From: UBA9732 sp052170315
GTDB lineage: Bacteria; Spirochaetota; Spirochaetia; Sphaerochaetales; Sphaerochaetaceae
DNA: 64,000 bases
Reading direction: 5' to 3'
Assembly: GCA_052170315.1 (NCBI GenBank)
Contig: JBQNAT010000010.1
Span: 25,680 to 89,679 of the forward strand
The notes beneath the pieces were generated by a model, which searched no databases, was not told the DNA's origin, and saw nothing but the letters and a program-made list of their open reading frames with translations. Made by a program: the position numbers and the translations under genes. Below are positions 16,978-25,544 of the stretch, piece by piece. Every line of letters begins with the position of its first letter. The stretch's first letter is position 1.

Positions 16978-17038
16978 AATTTACACGCTATTTGCAGTTG
17001 ACACTCATATGCTTTTTGTAATTCCATTAGTGTAAATT
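16978..17038 (+). promoter_or_regulatory. Candidate promoter flanked by a 9-bp inverted repeat
   Basis: TTGACA at 16998-17003 is the likely -35 for the next operon; the -10 is unclear. The perfect inverted repeat AATTTACAC (16978-16986) and GTGTAAATT (17030-17038) flanks it with centres 52 bases apart, close to five helical turns, as expected for a pair of protein-binding sites. Confidence 0.4.
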
Positions 17039-17106
17039 TGCACCTATATATAGAAACGCATGGAAAGAGAACTCCGCGTAAGAGGTTTTCTCAAAAGGAG
17101 CGCTGT

Positions 17107-18504
17107 ATGAGAAAAACAGCTGTATTGGACTGTACGCTTAAAGAACTTTGCACAAATTCAGAATCCCGTCTGCTTTTCAGAGAAAAACTTGCCATTGCAG
17201 TAGGCATCTGCCGTTACGGGGCCGATGCCGTAGAGCTTCCTCCCGTAAAAAATCTCCGTGAAGATAAAATAATCTTTAAAACTATTGCGGAATCTGTTAA
17301 GGACGCAGCTTTAGCGCTTCCGATATGCAGTCTTGAAGAGGGCTTTGCGACAATTTCCTATGACTGCATAAAAACAGCGGCACATCCAAGACTCCAGATA
17401 AGCCTGCCTGTTTCAACTGTGCAGATGGAGTACCGATACGGGCTTAAGGCTAGTGCGATGCTTGAAAAAATAAAGGCTCTAATCTGTGAGGCGAAAAGCT
17501 TCTGTGCCGATGTTGAGTTCGAGGCTTTGGATGCTTCCCGCGCTGACGGGCCCTTCCTTGCGCAGGCCTGCCTCGCTGCCGTTCAGAGCGGCGTCTGTGA
17601 AATCACAGTTTCCGATGACGCGGGGATTATGATGCCTGAGGATTTTGCTTCTCTGGTAACATCTCTTAAGAAAGAAATAAAAGTTCCGCTTTATGTTAAA
17701 ACCTCAGATGAAATAAGTCTTGCCGCTGCAAATGCTCTTTGCGCGCTTAAGGCCGGAGCGGACGGGGTGAAAGTTTCCGCCGCAGGGAAGCTCTGCCTTA
17801 AGACGGATTCCTTTGCCGGGGCTCTGAAGGCTAAGGGTTTTGAGCTTGGGCTTGAGTCCGGTTTGAAATATTCCGAGCTTAATTCGGATATTGAGGGCAT
17901 GCTTCACGGGATGAAAAACAGGAATTCCGAAAATTTTGCGACTCAGACAAACGGTTCGGCAGTTTTTCTTGATGCGGAAAGCACTCTTACACAGGTAAGC
18001 GACGCCGTAAAAACCCTTGGTTATGACATTTCCTCAGAGGATCTTGGACGTGTTTACGAAGCTCTTCACAGACTTTGCGAAACAAAATCTTCAATTGAAG
18101 GCAAGGAACTCGATGCCCTTGTGGCTTCCGTTGCCATGCAGTGTCCGGCAACATATACGCTTGTAAGCTATATTGGAACCACATCAAACAAGGTGAAAAG
18201 CGTGACCAACGTCGTTCTTGAAAGAGACGGAGAGCTTCTAAGCGGAACAGGTACGGGCGGCGGACCCATAGATTCAGCCTTCACGGCCATAGAACAGTGC
18301 ATAGGCTGCCATTATGAGCTGGATGATTTTCAGGTTCAGGCTGTGACGGAAGGCAGGGAATCGCTTGGCTCTGCCCTTGTCAGGCTCAGAAGCGGCGGAA
18401 AGCTTTATTCCGGTAACGGACTGTCCTCCGACATATGCGGAGCCTCTATCAGAGCCTACATAAACGCGATTAACAAGATTGCCTATGAGGAGTCTCAAAA
18501 ATGA
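17107..18504 (+). CDS. LeuA/HMGL-like protein with altered metal site and intact LeuA regulatory domain
   Basis: This 465-residue protein has the shape of 2-isopropylmalate/homocitrate synthase: an HMGL-type TIM barrel (about 1-270) and a C-terminal LeuA allosteric/dimer domain (about 345-465, with GTGTGGGPIDSAF and SSDICGASIRAYINA). The barrel starts with LDCTLKELC, a poor match to the usual DTTLRDGEQ. The metal-binding HxH of the family appears replaced (PLYVKTSDEISLA where LeuA has a VHCHNDLGLA type of sequence), and the next family motif is also lost (VSAAGKLC). It therefore may not condense acetyl-CoA with 2-oxoacids. AAAGGAG before 17107 fixes the start. It is coupled by ATGA to an acyl-CoA ligase fusion, placing it in branched-chain acid metabolism. 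Confidence 0.65.
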   Translation: MRKTAVLDCTLKELCTNSESRLLFREKLAIAVGICRYGADAVELPPVKNLREDKIIFKTIAESVKDAALALPICSLEEGFATISYDCIKTAAHPRLQISLPVSTVQMEYRYGLKASAMLEKIKALICEAKSFCADVEFEALDASRADGPFLAQACLAAVQSGVCEITVSDDAGIMMPEDFASLVTSLKKEIKVPLYVKTSDEISLAAANALCALKAGADGVKVSAAGKLCLKTDSFAGALKAKGFELGLESGLKYSELNSDIEGMLHGMKNRNSENFATQTNGSAVFLDAESTLTQVSDAVKTLGYDISSEDLGRVYEALHRLCETKSSIEGKELDALVASVAMQCPATYTLVSYIGTTSNKVKSVTNVVLERDGELLSGTGTGGGPIDSAFTAIEQCIGCHYELDDFQVQAVTEGRESLGSALVRLRSGGKLYSGNGLSSDICGASIRAYINAINKIAYEESQK

Positions 18505-20957
18505 AGACCGCCTTTTCCACCAAAGATGTAAACCTGCCAAGTTTTGCAGGCCTTTGCCGTATGGCTTCAGACTACGGCATGAACGGTTTTGAGATATGGG
18601 ATGCCTCAGGCGAACGGCGCAGCCACGGAGACAGTATCCTCAGAGCCGAAACGGTTTCCGAAGGCAGGATACTTCTGAGAAGCGCCGAGGTTCAGGTATC
18701 CGCACTCTGCTACCCGTATGCGCTTGAGACGGAGCATGCAACGTCAGTTGGTCTTATGCAGTATGTGGATATGGCTTCTCTTTCAGGCATTGAAAAAGTC
18801 ATAGTACGTATTGATTCCCCTTCTGAAGTCTCCGGGCTTCAGGCCAAACTTTCGGATTCCGTCATGAAGGCGGAGAAAAAAAATATAGAAATACTTTTTG
18901 AAACTTCCGGGCCTCTTTCAAAAACGCAGGTTCTGCTGGATTTGATTAATGCCTTCGGTTCCTCCGCAATAGGAGCCGCATGGAATATCCGCGATACATA
19001 TTTTACGGGCTGTGAGAGCGCGGAAACCACAATAAAGACGCTTGGCGCCTATATAAGGTACGTAAGGATAGGGGACCGCGATGATGACAAAAATGTCCTT
19101 CTTGGAGAGGGAAATCTTCCTGTTGAGGATTTTCTGAAGGCTTTAAGGTCCCTGAACTATGAAGGGTTTTTTGTCGTTGATTTCAATGAAGAGGTCCGTG
19201 ACCCTGATATTGTTCTGACTCATTTTCAGAGTTTTTTCTCCCGTTTATCTGACAACGGAAGCAAAAAGTCCGCTTTATATGGAAACAGAACGGGCACGGG
19301 AACTTTCCCCTGGAAAAAGTACGATGTTCTGGACATTACGTTTTCCGGTCTGCTTGATACGATGGCTGAGCTTTACCCCGATCAGGAGGCAATTAGGTAC
19401 ACGACTCTTGATTATTCAAGAACCTACAGCCGGTTCAGACGTGATGTGGACAAAACCGCGGCAGCATTTATTTCACTTGGAGTAAAGCCGGGCTTTCATG
19501 TCGCGGTCTGGGCAACAAACATTCCTCAGTGGTTTCTTTGCTTCTGGGCCGCTGTAAAGATAGGCGCGGTTCTTGTGACGGTAAACACCGCCTATAAGAT
19601 ACATGAAGCAGAATATCTTCTAAGGCAGTCTGATACGCATACACTTGTTATGATAGACGGGGTCAAGGGCACCAGCTACAGTTCAATTATTAAAGAACTT
19701 TGTCCCGAACTGGAAAATCACAAAAAGGGGGAGCCTCTGTTTTCAAAGAGGCTGCCTTTTCTAAGAAACGTGGTTACAGTGGGTTTTGAGATGGAAGGAG
19801 CTCTGGACTGGGACGGTATGCTTGACAGAGCATCCTCAGTTCCAATGGATGAAGTAAGACGCCGTTCTTCAGCGGTACGCCCGGATGATGTCTGCAATAT
19901 GCAGTATACCTCAGGCACTACGGGATTTCCGAAAGGTGTAATGCTGACTCACAGTAACATAATCAACAACGGAAAAATCATTGGAGACAGGATGGACCTT
20001 TCCAGCGCGGACAGGATGATGATACAGGTTCCGATGTTCCATTGTTTCGGTATGGTACTGTCTATGACAAGTATTATGACTCATGGGGGTACTGTTTATC
20101 CAATGCCTTACTTTTCTCCGAAGTCATCCCTTGCCTGCATAAATCAGGAAAAGATAACCTGCTTCAACGGTGTCCCTACCATGTTCATTGCAATGTTCAG
20201 TCATGAGGATTTTAAGAAAACGGATTTTTCCCATATGAGGACGGGCATCATGGCCGGGGCCAACTGCCCTCCTGAACTTATGAGAAGGGCGTCAAAAGAG
20301 ATGAACATGAAGGAAATCCTGTCCGTCTACGGTCAGACGGAAGCCTCTCCCGGCTGTACTATGGGAAACGTTGATGAAGACCTTGACCACAGGGTGGAAA
20401 CGGTGGGGACGGCCTTCGAGGGCGTGGAATGCAGGATAATCGACCCCGAGACGGGGAGTACTCTGCCTGACGGTGAGAACGGGGAGTTCGTTGCGCGCGG
20501 ATTCAACATCATGAAGGGCTATTACAAGATGCCGGAGGCTACCGCAAAGACCATAGACAGTGACGGTTGGCTTCATACGGGGGATATCTGCTGCAGGACG
20601 CCGGAAGGTTATTTCAGAGTGACGGGACGCCTGAAAGACATGATAATCCGCGGCGGAGAAAATCTGTATCCGCGTGAGATAGAAGAGTTTTATCTGACGA
20701 ACCCTAAAATCAGAGATGTGCAGGTTGTAGGCGTTCGCGACAGGGTTTACGGGGAAGAAGCCTGCGCCTGGGTAATCCTTCACGAGGGTCAGAACGCAGA
20801 TGAAGAGGAGCTTAAGGCTTACGGCTATAAATCAATGGCAAGACATAAAGTGCCGCGTTATTTTACTTTTACGGACAAATTTCCCATGAACGCCGCAGGC
20901 AAGATTTTGAAGTATAAAATGAAAGAGGAGACGGAACAGCGGCTTAAATTGATATAA
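18501..20957 (+). CDS. Fusion: sugar-phosphate isomerase-like TIM barrel + AMP-forming acyl-CoA ligase
   Basis: This 818-residue two-domain protein has an N-terminal part (about 1-240) that resembles xylose-isomerase-like/AP-endonuclease-2 TIM barrels (GMNGFEIWDASG, KKNIEILFETSGP, GEGNLPVEDFLKALRSLNYEGFF). The C-terminal part (about 265-818) is a complete acyl-CoA synthetase of the ANL superfamily: the P-loop MQYTSGTTGFPKGVMLTH near 470, YGQTE near 613, DGWLHTGD near 692, GRLKDMIIRGGENLYP near 710 and the catalytic Lys in NAAGKILKYK near 805. It should activate a carboxylic acid to its CoA thioester with ATP. The overlap with the upstream LeuA-like gene (ATGA) shows they are made together. 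The substrate is not readable; branched-chain or short-chain acids fit the neighbourhood. Confidence 0.8.
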   Translation: MKTAFSTKDVNLPSFAGLCRMASDYGMNGFEIWDASGERRSHGDSILRAETVSEGRILLRSAEVQVSALCYPYALETEHATSVGLMQYVDMASLSGIEKVIVRIDSPSEVSGLQAKLSDSVMKAEKKNIEILFETSGPLSKTQVLLDLINAFGSSAIGAAWNIRDTYFTGCESAETTIKTLGAYIRYVRIGDRDDDKNVLLGEGNLPVEDFLKALRSLNYEGFFVVDFNEEVRDPDIVLTHFQSFFSRLSDNGSKKSALYGNRTGTGTFPWKKYDVLDITFSGLLDTMAELYPDQEAIRYTTLDYSRTYSRFRRDVDKTAAAFISLGVKPGFHVAVWATNIPQWFLCFWAAVKIGAVLVTVNTAYKIHEAEYLLRQSDTHTLVMIDGVKGTSYSSIIKELCPELENHKKGEPLFSKRLPFLRNVVTVGFEMEGALDWDGMLDRASSVPMDEVRRRSSAVRPDDVCNMQYTSGTTGFPKGVMLTHSNIINNGKIIGDRMDLSSADRMMIQVPMFHCFGMVLSMTSIMTHGGTVYPMPYFSPKSSLACINQEKITCFNGVPTMFIAMFSHEDFKKTDFSHMRTGIMAGANCPPELMRRASKEMNMKEILSVYGQTEASPGCTMGNVDEDLDHRVETVGTAFEGVECRIIDPETGSTLPDGENGEFVARGFNIMKGYYKMPEATAKTIDSDGWLHTGDICCRTPEGYFRVTGRLKDMIIRGGENLYPREIEEFYLTNPKIRDVQVVGVRDRVYGEEACAWVILHEGQNADEEELKAYGYKSMARHKVPRYFTFTDKFPMNAAGKILKYKMKEETEQRLKLI

Positions 20958-20982
20958 TTTGAAGAAAATGCGGTTTCTTTGA

Positions 20983-21011
20983 TTGACAATAGTTGTCGTA
21001 AGTGATAAAAC
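20983..21011 (+). promoter_or_regulatory. Promoter of the T-box operon
   Basis: TTGACA at 20983-20988 is followed by AT-rich GATAAA (15-base spacer) or TAAAAC (17-base spacer). It lies about 70 bases before the first structured part of the T-box leader. Confidence 0.45.
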
Positions 21012-21020
21012 CAACGCAAA

Positions 21021-21055
21021 TGTTAAACGCAATTCAGTTTGATTTGGGTTTAACA
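21021..21055 (+). repeat. 8-bp inverted repeat before the T-box leader
   Basis: TGTTAAAC (21021-21028) and its exact reverse complement GTTTAACA (21048-21055) lie 19 bases apart, just after the predicted start of transcription. It could be an operator for the XRE-domain protein encoded by the operon or a 5' hairpin of the transcript. Confidence 0.4.
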
Positions 21056-21059
21056 TTAT

Positions 21060-21334
21060 AAAGGCTTTGACGAAGACGGAGCGGGAAGATAGCAAAAGCG
21101 AACTGGGTACGGTGTGAGCCAGCTGCGAAGGGCCTGTAAACCTATCACTTCCGAGCCGGAGAAAGAAAGCACGCTGTGTGAGTAGAGATCTCCCGTGACT
21201 GCCGCGTAAGAGCATAAGGCTTGTTGGAGCCTGAGGGGCGCGAAAGCGCAATTTGAGTGGTACCGCGGGTACATATCACAGACAGATATGCGGCTCGTCT
21301 CAAGGAAAGCAGTCTTTGGGACGGGCTTTTTTTT
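21060..21334 (+). ncRNA. T-box leader (tRNA-sensing riboswitch) with terminator
   Basis: The leader contains the hallmark T-box sequence GAGTGGTACCGCGG (21255-21268); the TGGT inside it is the bulge that pairs with an uncharged tRNA 3' end. Downstream is a 13-bp terminator stem (21293-21305 with 21314-21326) followed by eight T (21327-21334). Upstream, GGAAG (21084-21088) pairs with CTTCC (21148-21152) to close a Stem I with an internal loop. On its 3' side ATC (21144-21146) followed by A is in the position expected for a specifier codon, pointing to isoleucine. GAGCCGG just after Stem I fits the region before Stem III. Read-through under amino-acid shortage should switch on the genes after it. 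Confidence 0.9.
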
Positions 21335-21351
21335 ATAGTCGGAGGGGTATC

Positions 21352-23613
21352 GTGGATACTACAAAAACGCAGCTTCTGGAAGTTGCAGCGCGAATCAGGG
21401 AAATGCGGGAAATTCTGAGCCTGTCTCAGGAGGAAATGGCGCATAAGACGGATTTAAGTCTTTCCGAATATCAGACTTATGAAAGGGGCGAGTGTGATCT
21501 TCCGTTTTCTTTCATTCACAAATGCGCAATGGCGTTCGGTATTGATATTACCGACCTTCTTGAAGGACATTCCACACGGCTCACTTCCTATACCGTCACA
21601 AGACGCGGCCACGGTCACCAGACTGCCAAGGAGATGGGCATAGACATCCAGAATCTGGCTCCAAAATTCAAAAACAAAATTGCCGAGCCCTACTGGGTTA
21701 AATATGACTACTCCGAGGAGCTTCAGGGCAAACCTATCCAGCTTCAGACTCATGCCGGTCAGGAATTTGACATAATCATAGAGGGCTCTCTGCTGGTACA
21801 GGTGGGCCTTAATAAGGAAGTTCTGCATGAGGGCGACTGCATTTACTACAAGTCTTCCACACCCCACGGAATGATTGCCATTGAAGGCCGTGACTGCCTG
21901 TTTGTGGCTGTAGTCCTTCCGGGCGAGGACGAAAGCGGCGACTCAAGCATTGCCGCGTCCCTTGCTCCAGTTCCTTCTACCAACAAGCTTGTCGCCAACA
22001 AATTCATAGAGTGCGCAGAAGACAAAAACGGCAGCCTGCAGGCCGTAAAATACAAAAATACTGAATCTTTTAACTTTGCATACGACATTGTTGACGCAAT
22101 CGCGGATAAATATCCCGATAAGCTTGCGATGATACACCTTGACATAAACAAGTCGGTAAGGCGTTTTACCTTTATGGACATGAAGAAGGAAAGCGCACGG
22201 GTTGCGAACTACTTTGCAGCCTTGGGAATTGGCAAGGGCGATAAGGTAATGCTTGTTTTAAAAAGGCATTATCAGTTCTGGCCTGCAATTATAGCCCTTC
22301 ATAAAATAGGAGCCGTAGCCATACCTGCAACCTACCAGCTTAGAGAGCATGACTTTATTTACAGGTTCAATTCCGCAGGTGTAAAGGCTATAGTCTGCAC
22401 CGCTTCCGGAGACTGCGCGGAGATAGTGGACAGGGTACAGAGTCAGTGTCCGACGCTGGAGATTAAGATGCTGGTAAACGGGACGCGTGAAGGCTGGAGG
22501 GATTTCAACAGGGAATACCCGATGTTCAAGAGCTCTTTCAGGCGCGGCCCGGATACTCCTTGCGGAAATGACAGCGCTCTTATGTTCTTCTCTTCCGGCA
22601 CAACCGGCAATCCCAAGATGGTTGAGCACAGGCATACCTACGCGCTGGCGCACTATGTCACTGCAAAATACTGGCACTGCTGCCGGCCTGACGGCCTTCA
22701 CTTTACAATTTCGGATACGGGCTGGGGCAAGTCCCTGTGGGGCAAGCTTTACGGGCAGTGGATGTGCGAAGGAGCGGTTTTTGTCTATGACTTTGACCGC
22801 TTCCACGCGGACGATATCCTGCCTCTGTTCGCCCAATATCATATAACTACCTTCTGCGCCCCGCCCACGATGCTCAGGATGATGGTCAAGGAAGACCTTT
22901 CAAAATACGATTTCTCTTCCGTAAAGCACATGACTACTGCAGGCGAAGCGCTGAATCCTGAAGTAGGCAGTCAGTTCTATAAGGCTACGGGTCTTGAGAT
23001 ATGCGAAGGCTTCGGACAGACGGAGACAACGCTTACCGTCGCGAATTTCGGCGGCAATGTCAAAATCGGTTCAATGGGCAAGGCGTCTCCTCAGTACAGT
23101 GTAATGCTTGTTGATAGTGACGGACTTCCCGTGGCTCCGGGTGAAGTGGGCGAGATTGCGATAGATATCTCCGGCGGCGCCCCGATAGGTCTTTTCACGG
23201 AGTACTACAGGGATAAGGAAAAGACGTCCGAGGTAATGCGCGGCGGTCTGTACCATACCGGTGATACCGCATGGCAGGATGAGGACGGCTATTTTTTCTA
23301 TGTTGGCCGCGTTGACGACATTATCAAGTCTTCCGGTTACAGGATAGGGCCTTTCGAGGTCGAGTCCGTAATAATGGAGCTTCCATATGTGCTTGAGTGC
23401 GGAGTTTCGGCTACTCCCGACCCTGTAAGAGGACAGGTTGTAAAGGCCTCTATAGTACTTACACGGGGTACGGAGCCCAGCGAAAAGCTCAAAACGGATA
23501 TACAGGACTATGTGAAAACACATACTGCGCCGTACAAATACCCGCGTCAGGTGGTTTTCAGGGATGAACTTCCCAAGACCGTAAGCGGAAAAATAATCAG
23601 AAGCGCCCTTTAG
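21352..23613 (+). CDS. Fusion: XRE helix-turn-helix + cupin + AMP-forming acyl-CoA ligase
   Basis: This 753-residue three-part protein starts with an XRE-type DNA-binding domain (about 10-72, LSLSQEEMAHKTDLSLSEYQ then YERGECDLP). A cupin domain follows (about 120-190, HAGQEFDIIIEGSLLVQVG and EGDCIYYKSSTPHG). Then comes a full ANL-type acyl-CoA ligase with FFSSGTTGNPKM, GFGQTETT, YHTGDTAW, GRVDDIIKSSGYRIGPFEVE and the final KTVSGKIIR catalytic lysine. It should make an acyl-CoA from a free acid, CoA and ATP, and perhaps also bind DNA. The GTG at 21352 with GGAGGGG at 21341-21347 is the start; an upstream frame through the T-box is not coding. It is the first gene after the T-box leader. Confidence 0.85.
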   Translation: MDTTKTQLLEVAARIREMREILSLSQEEMAHKTDLSLSEYQTYERGECDLPFSFIHKCAMAFGIDITDLLEGHSTRLTSYTVTRRGHGHQTAKEMGIDIQNLAPKFKNKIAEPYWVKYDYSEELQGKPIQLQTHAGQEFDIIIEGSLLVQVGLNKEVLHEGDCIYYKSSTPHGMIAIEGRDCLFVAVVLPGEDESGDSSIAASLAPVPSTNKLVANKFIECAEDKNGSLQAVKYKNTESFNFAYDIVDAIADKYPDKLAMIHLDINKSVRRFTFMDMKKESARVANYFAALGIGKGDKVMLVLKRHYQFWPAIIALHKIGAVAIPATYQLREHDFIYRFNSAGVKAIVCTASGDCAEIVDRVQSQCPTLEIKMLVNGTREGWRDFNREYPMFKSSFRRGPDTPCGNDSALMFFSSGTTGNPKMVEHRHTYALAHYVTAKYWHCCRPDGLHFTISDTGWGKSLWGKLYGQWMCEGAVFVYDFDRFHADDILPLFAQYHITTFCAPPTMLRMMVKEDLSKYDFSSVKHMTTAGEALNPEVGSQFYKATGLEICEGFGQTETTLTVANFGGNVKIGSMGKASPQYSVMLVDSDGLPVAPGEVGEIAIDISGGAPIGLFTEYYRDKEKTSEVMRGGLYHTGDTAWQDEDGYFFYVGRVDDIIKSSGYRIGPFEVESVIMELPYVLECGVSATPDPVRGQVVKASIVLTRGTEPSEKLKTDIQDYVKTHTAPYKYPRQVVFRDELPKTVSGKIIRSAL

Positions 23614-23633
23614 GGCTTTTGACGGGAGTAAAA

Positions 23634-24425
23634 ATGAAGATTTCGTGCATTCAGATGGACATGAAATTTGCCTCACCAAAAGAGAACTTCGAAAAAGCCG
23701 AAACGCTTATACGTAAGGCTGCTTCTTTCGGTCTCGATACGGTTCTGCTTCCCGAAACATGGAACGTCGGCTTTTTTCCAAGGGAAAACCTTTATGCCCT
23801 TGCGGACAGGGACGGAGCCGAAGTCCGGCGTGTTTTCTCCTCATTGGCAGAGGAACTTGGGATAAACATAGTCGCGGGAAGCGTAGCGAATATTAAGGAC
23901 GGCGGAGTATACAACACAGCTCTTGTCTTTGACAGAAGCGGCAGGTGCGCTGCGGAGTATGATAAAACCCATCTTTTTTCACCTATGGATGAGGATAGGT
24001 ACTTTAAAAAAGGAGAACATGCCTGTGTCTTTGAACTTGACGGGCGCAGGTGCGGCCTTATCATCTGTTATGATGTGCGTTTTCCTGAGTTTACAAGGAC
24101 AATGGCGGTACAGGGCATTGACATTCTTTTCATGGTATCGCAGTGGCCTCTTGCAAGGGTTGCCCATCTTGATGCTCTTACAAAGGCAAGGGCAATAGAG
24201 AACCAGATGTTTGTTGTCTGCTGTAATTCGGCAGGAAAAGCGGGCGATACCGTTTACGGCGGAGCTTCTTCCATAACCGACCCATGGGGAGTAACGATAG
24301 CTCATGCGGAAGGTCATGGTGAAGAAATTATAACGGCGGAATGTAATATGGACATTCTAAATGGAATAAGAAACAGCATAAACGTCTTCTTTGACAGAAG
24401 ACCGGAACTGTACGGAGTAAACTGA
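23634..24425 (+). CDS. Carbon-nitrogen hydrolase (nitrilase superfamily), omega-amidase-like
   Basis: This 263-residue nitrilase-superfamily amidase has the catalytic Glu-Lys-Cys triad in order: LPETW (Glu near 42), YDKTHLF (Lys near 110) and IICYDVRFPE (Cys near 145). The YDVRFPE motif and the context point to the omega-amidase/YafV branch, which hydrolyses the omega-amide of 2-oxoacids left by glutamine or asparagine transamination, for example 2-oxoglutaramate. This fits its place directly before an aminotransferase, because removing the product pulls transamination forward. GGGAG at 23624-23628 fixes the ATG at 23634. The exact substrate is inferred from family and neighbours. Confidence 0.8.
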   Translation: MKISCIQMDMKFASPKENFEKAETLIRKAASFGLDTVLLPETWNVGFFPRENLYALADRDGAEVRRVFSSLAEELGINIVAGSVANIKDGGVYNTALVFDRSGRCAAEYDKTHLFSPMDEDRYFKKGEHACVFELDGRRCGLIICYDVRFPEFTRTMAVQGIDILFMVSQWPLARVAHLDALTKARAIENQMFVVCCNSAGKAGDTVYGGASSITDPWGVTIAHAEGHGEEIITAECNMDILNGIRNSINVFFDRRPELYGVN

Positions 24426-24449
24426 TTTTTTTAGGCAAAGGAGATATTT

Positions 24450-25544
24450 ATGGACTACAATTTTCCGGTTACAAGGACAACACATCCCAGGCCTAGGCCT
24501 CAGGACCAGACAAAGCTGGGATTCGCGAAGTATTTCACGGACCACATGTTCTGCATGGATTGGGATGAAGGACAGGGCTGGCACGACGGAAGAGTTGTTC
24601 CTCACGAGGCTATCCTGATAGAGCCCGCGTCCTGCGTTCTTCACTATGCGCAGATGATGTTTGAAGGTATGAAGGCATACAGGACGGCAAAAGGAGAAAT
24701 CCAGATTTTCAGGCCCGACATGAATGTCAGAAGGATGGCAAGAACCAACGAAAGAATGTGCATTCCGGAGCTTCCGGGAGACATACTTCTTGCAGGTATA
24801 AAGGCCGTCATCAAGGAAGACATTGACTGGGTGCCTACGGCTCAGGGAACGGCGCTTTATATCAGGCCGTTTATCTTCGGAGATGAGGTTTCCTTCTCCG
24901 TTCTTCCTGCAAAGCATTACAGATTCATGATAATCCTTTCTCCTACAGGCTCGTACTATGCTGCAAACGACGGAGGACTTTCCGCGACAAGAATATATGT
25001 GCAGGATAAGTACATCCGTGCGGCGAAGGGCGGCACAGGCTATGCCAAGGTGGGCGGCAACTACGGCGGAGGCATGAGAGCCAGCCAGGACGCTATGAAA
25101 TACGACTGCAAAGATGTACTATGGCTTGATGCGGCGGAGCATAAATATGTAGAAGAAATCGGAACCTCCAACGCCTTCTTCGTTCTTAACGATGAAGTTA
25201 TAACAGCGCCGCTGGATTCCGAGACAATTCTTCCGGGCATCACAAGAGATTCTGTAATAAGGTTGCTGAAGAAGTGGGGAGTGAAGGTAACGGAAAGAAA
25301 GCTTTCCATTGATGAAATAATGGAAGGAAGCCGAAGCGGTGCCCTTAAGGAAATATTCGCTTCCGGTACCGCCGCTGTAATTTCCCCTATAGGCACACTT
25401 TGCGTAAAGGGCAGCGACTACACTGTAGGTGACGGGAAAGTGGGGCCGATTGCCCAAAAGCTTTACGACAACATTTACGGTATGCAGACCGGTAAGATTG
25501 AAGACTACATGGGCTGGATTTACAAACTGGGGCTTAAAGCGTGA
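24450..25544 (+). CDS. ilvE: Branched-chain amino acid aminotransferase (class IV)
   Basis: This 364-residue PLP enzyme of fold type IV has the long branched-chain aminotransferase (BCAT) form. The Schiff-base lysine is Lys200 in GTGYAKVGGNYGG. Other family marks are FEGMKAYRT (about 71-79), RPDMNVRRMARTNERM (about 88-103), ALYIRPFIFG, YVEEIGTSNAFF and the phosphate-binding EIFASGTAAVISP. It exchanges amino groups between glutamate and the 2-oxoacids of valine, leucine and isoleucine. AAAGGAG precedes the ATG. It sits in the T-box operon beside a VOR-type oxidoreductase that makes or uses the same 2-oxoacids, so it probably performs the last step of branched-chain amino acid formation here. 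Confidence 0.9.
   Translation: MDYNFPVTRTTHPRPRPQDQTKLGFAKYFTDHMFCMDWDEGQGWHDGRVVPHEAILIEPASCVLHYAQMMFEGMKAYRTAKGEIQIFRPDMNVRRMARTNERMCIPELPGDILLAGIKAVIKEDIDWVPTAQGTALYIRPFIFGDEVSFSVLPAKHYRFMIILSPTGSYYAANDGGLSATRIYVQDKYIRAAKGGTGYAKVGGNYGGGMRASQDAMKYDCKDVLWLDAAEHKYVEEIGTSNAFFVLNDEVITAPLDSETILPGITRDSVIRLLKKWGVKVTERKLSIDEIMEGSRSGALKEIFASGTAAVISPIGTLCVKGSDYTVGDGKVGPIAQKLYDNIYGMQTGKIEDYMGWIYKLGLKA

Noticed and set aside
21253..21351. In-frame extension of the XRE-cupin-ligase gene into upstream DNA
   Set aside because: It runs through the T-box motif and terminator; the GTG at 21352 has its own strong ribosome site.
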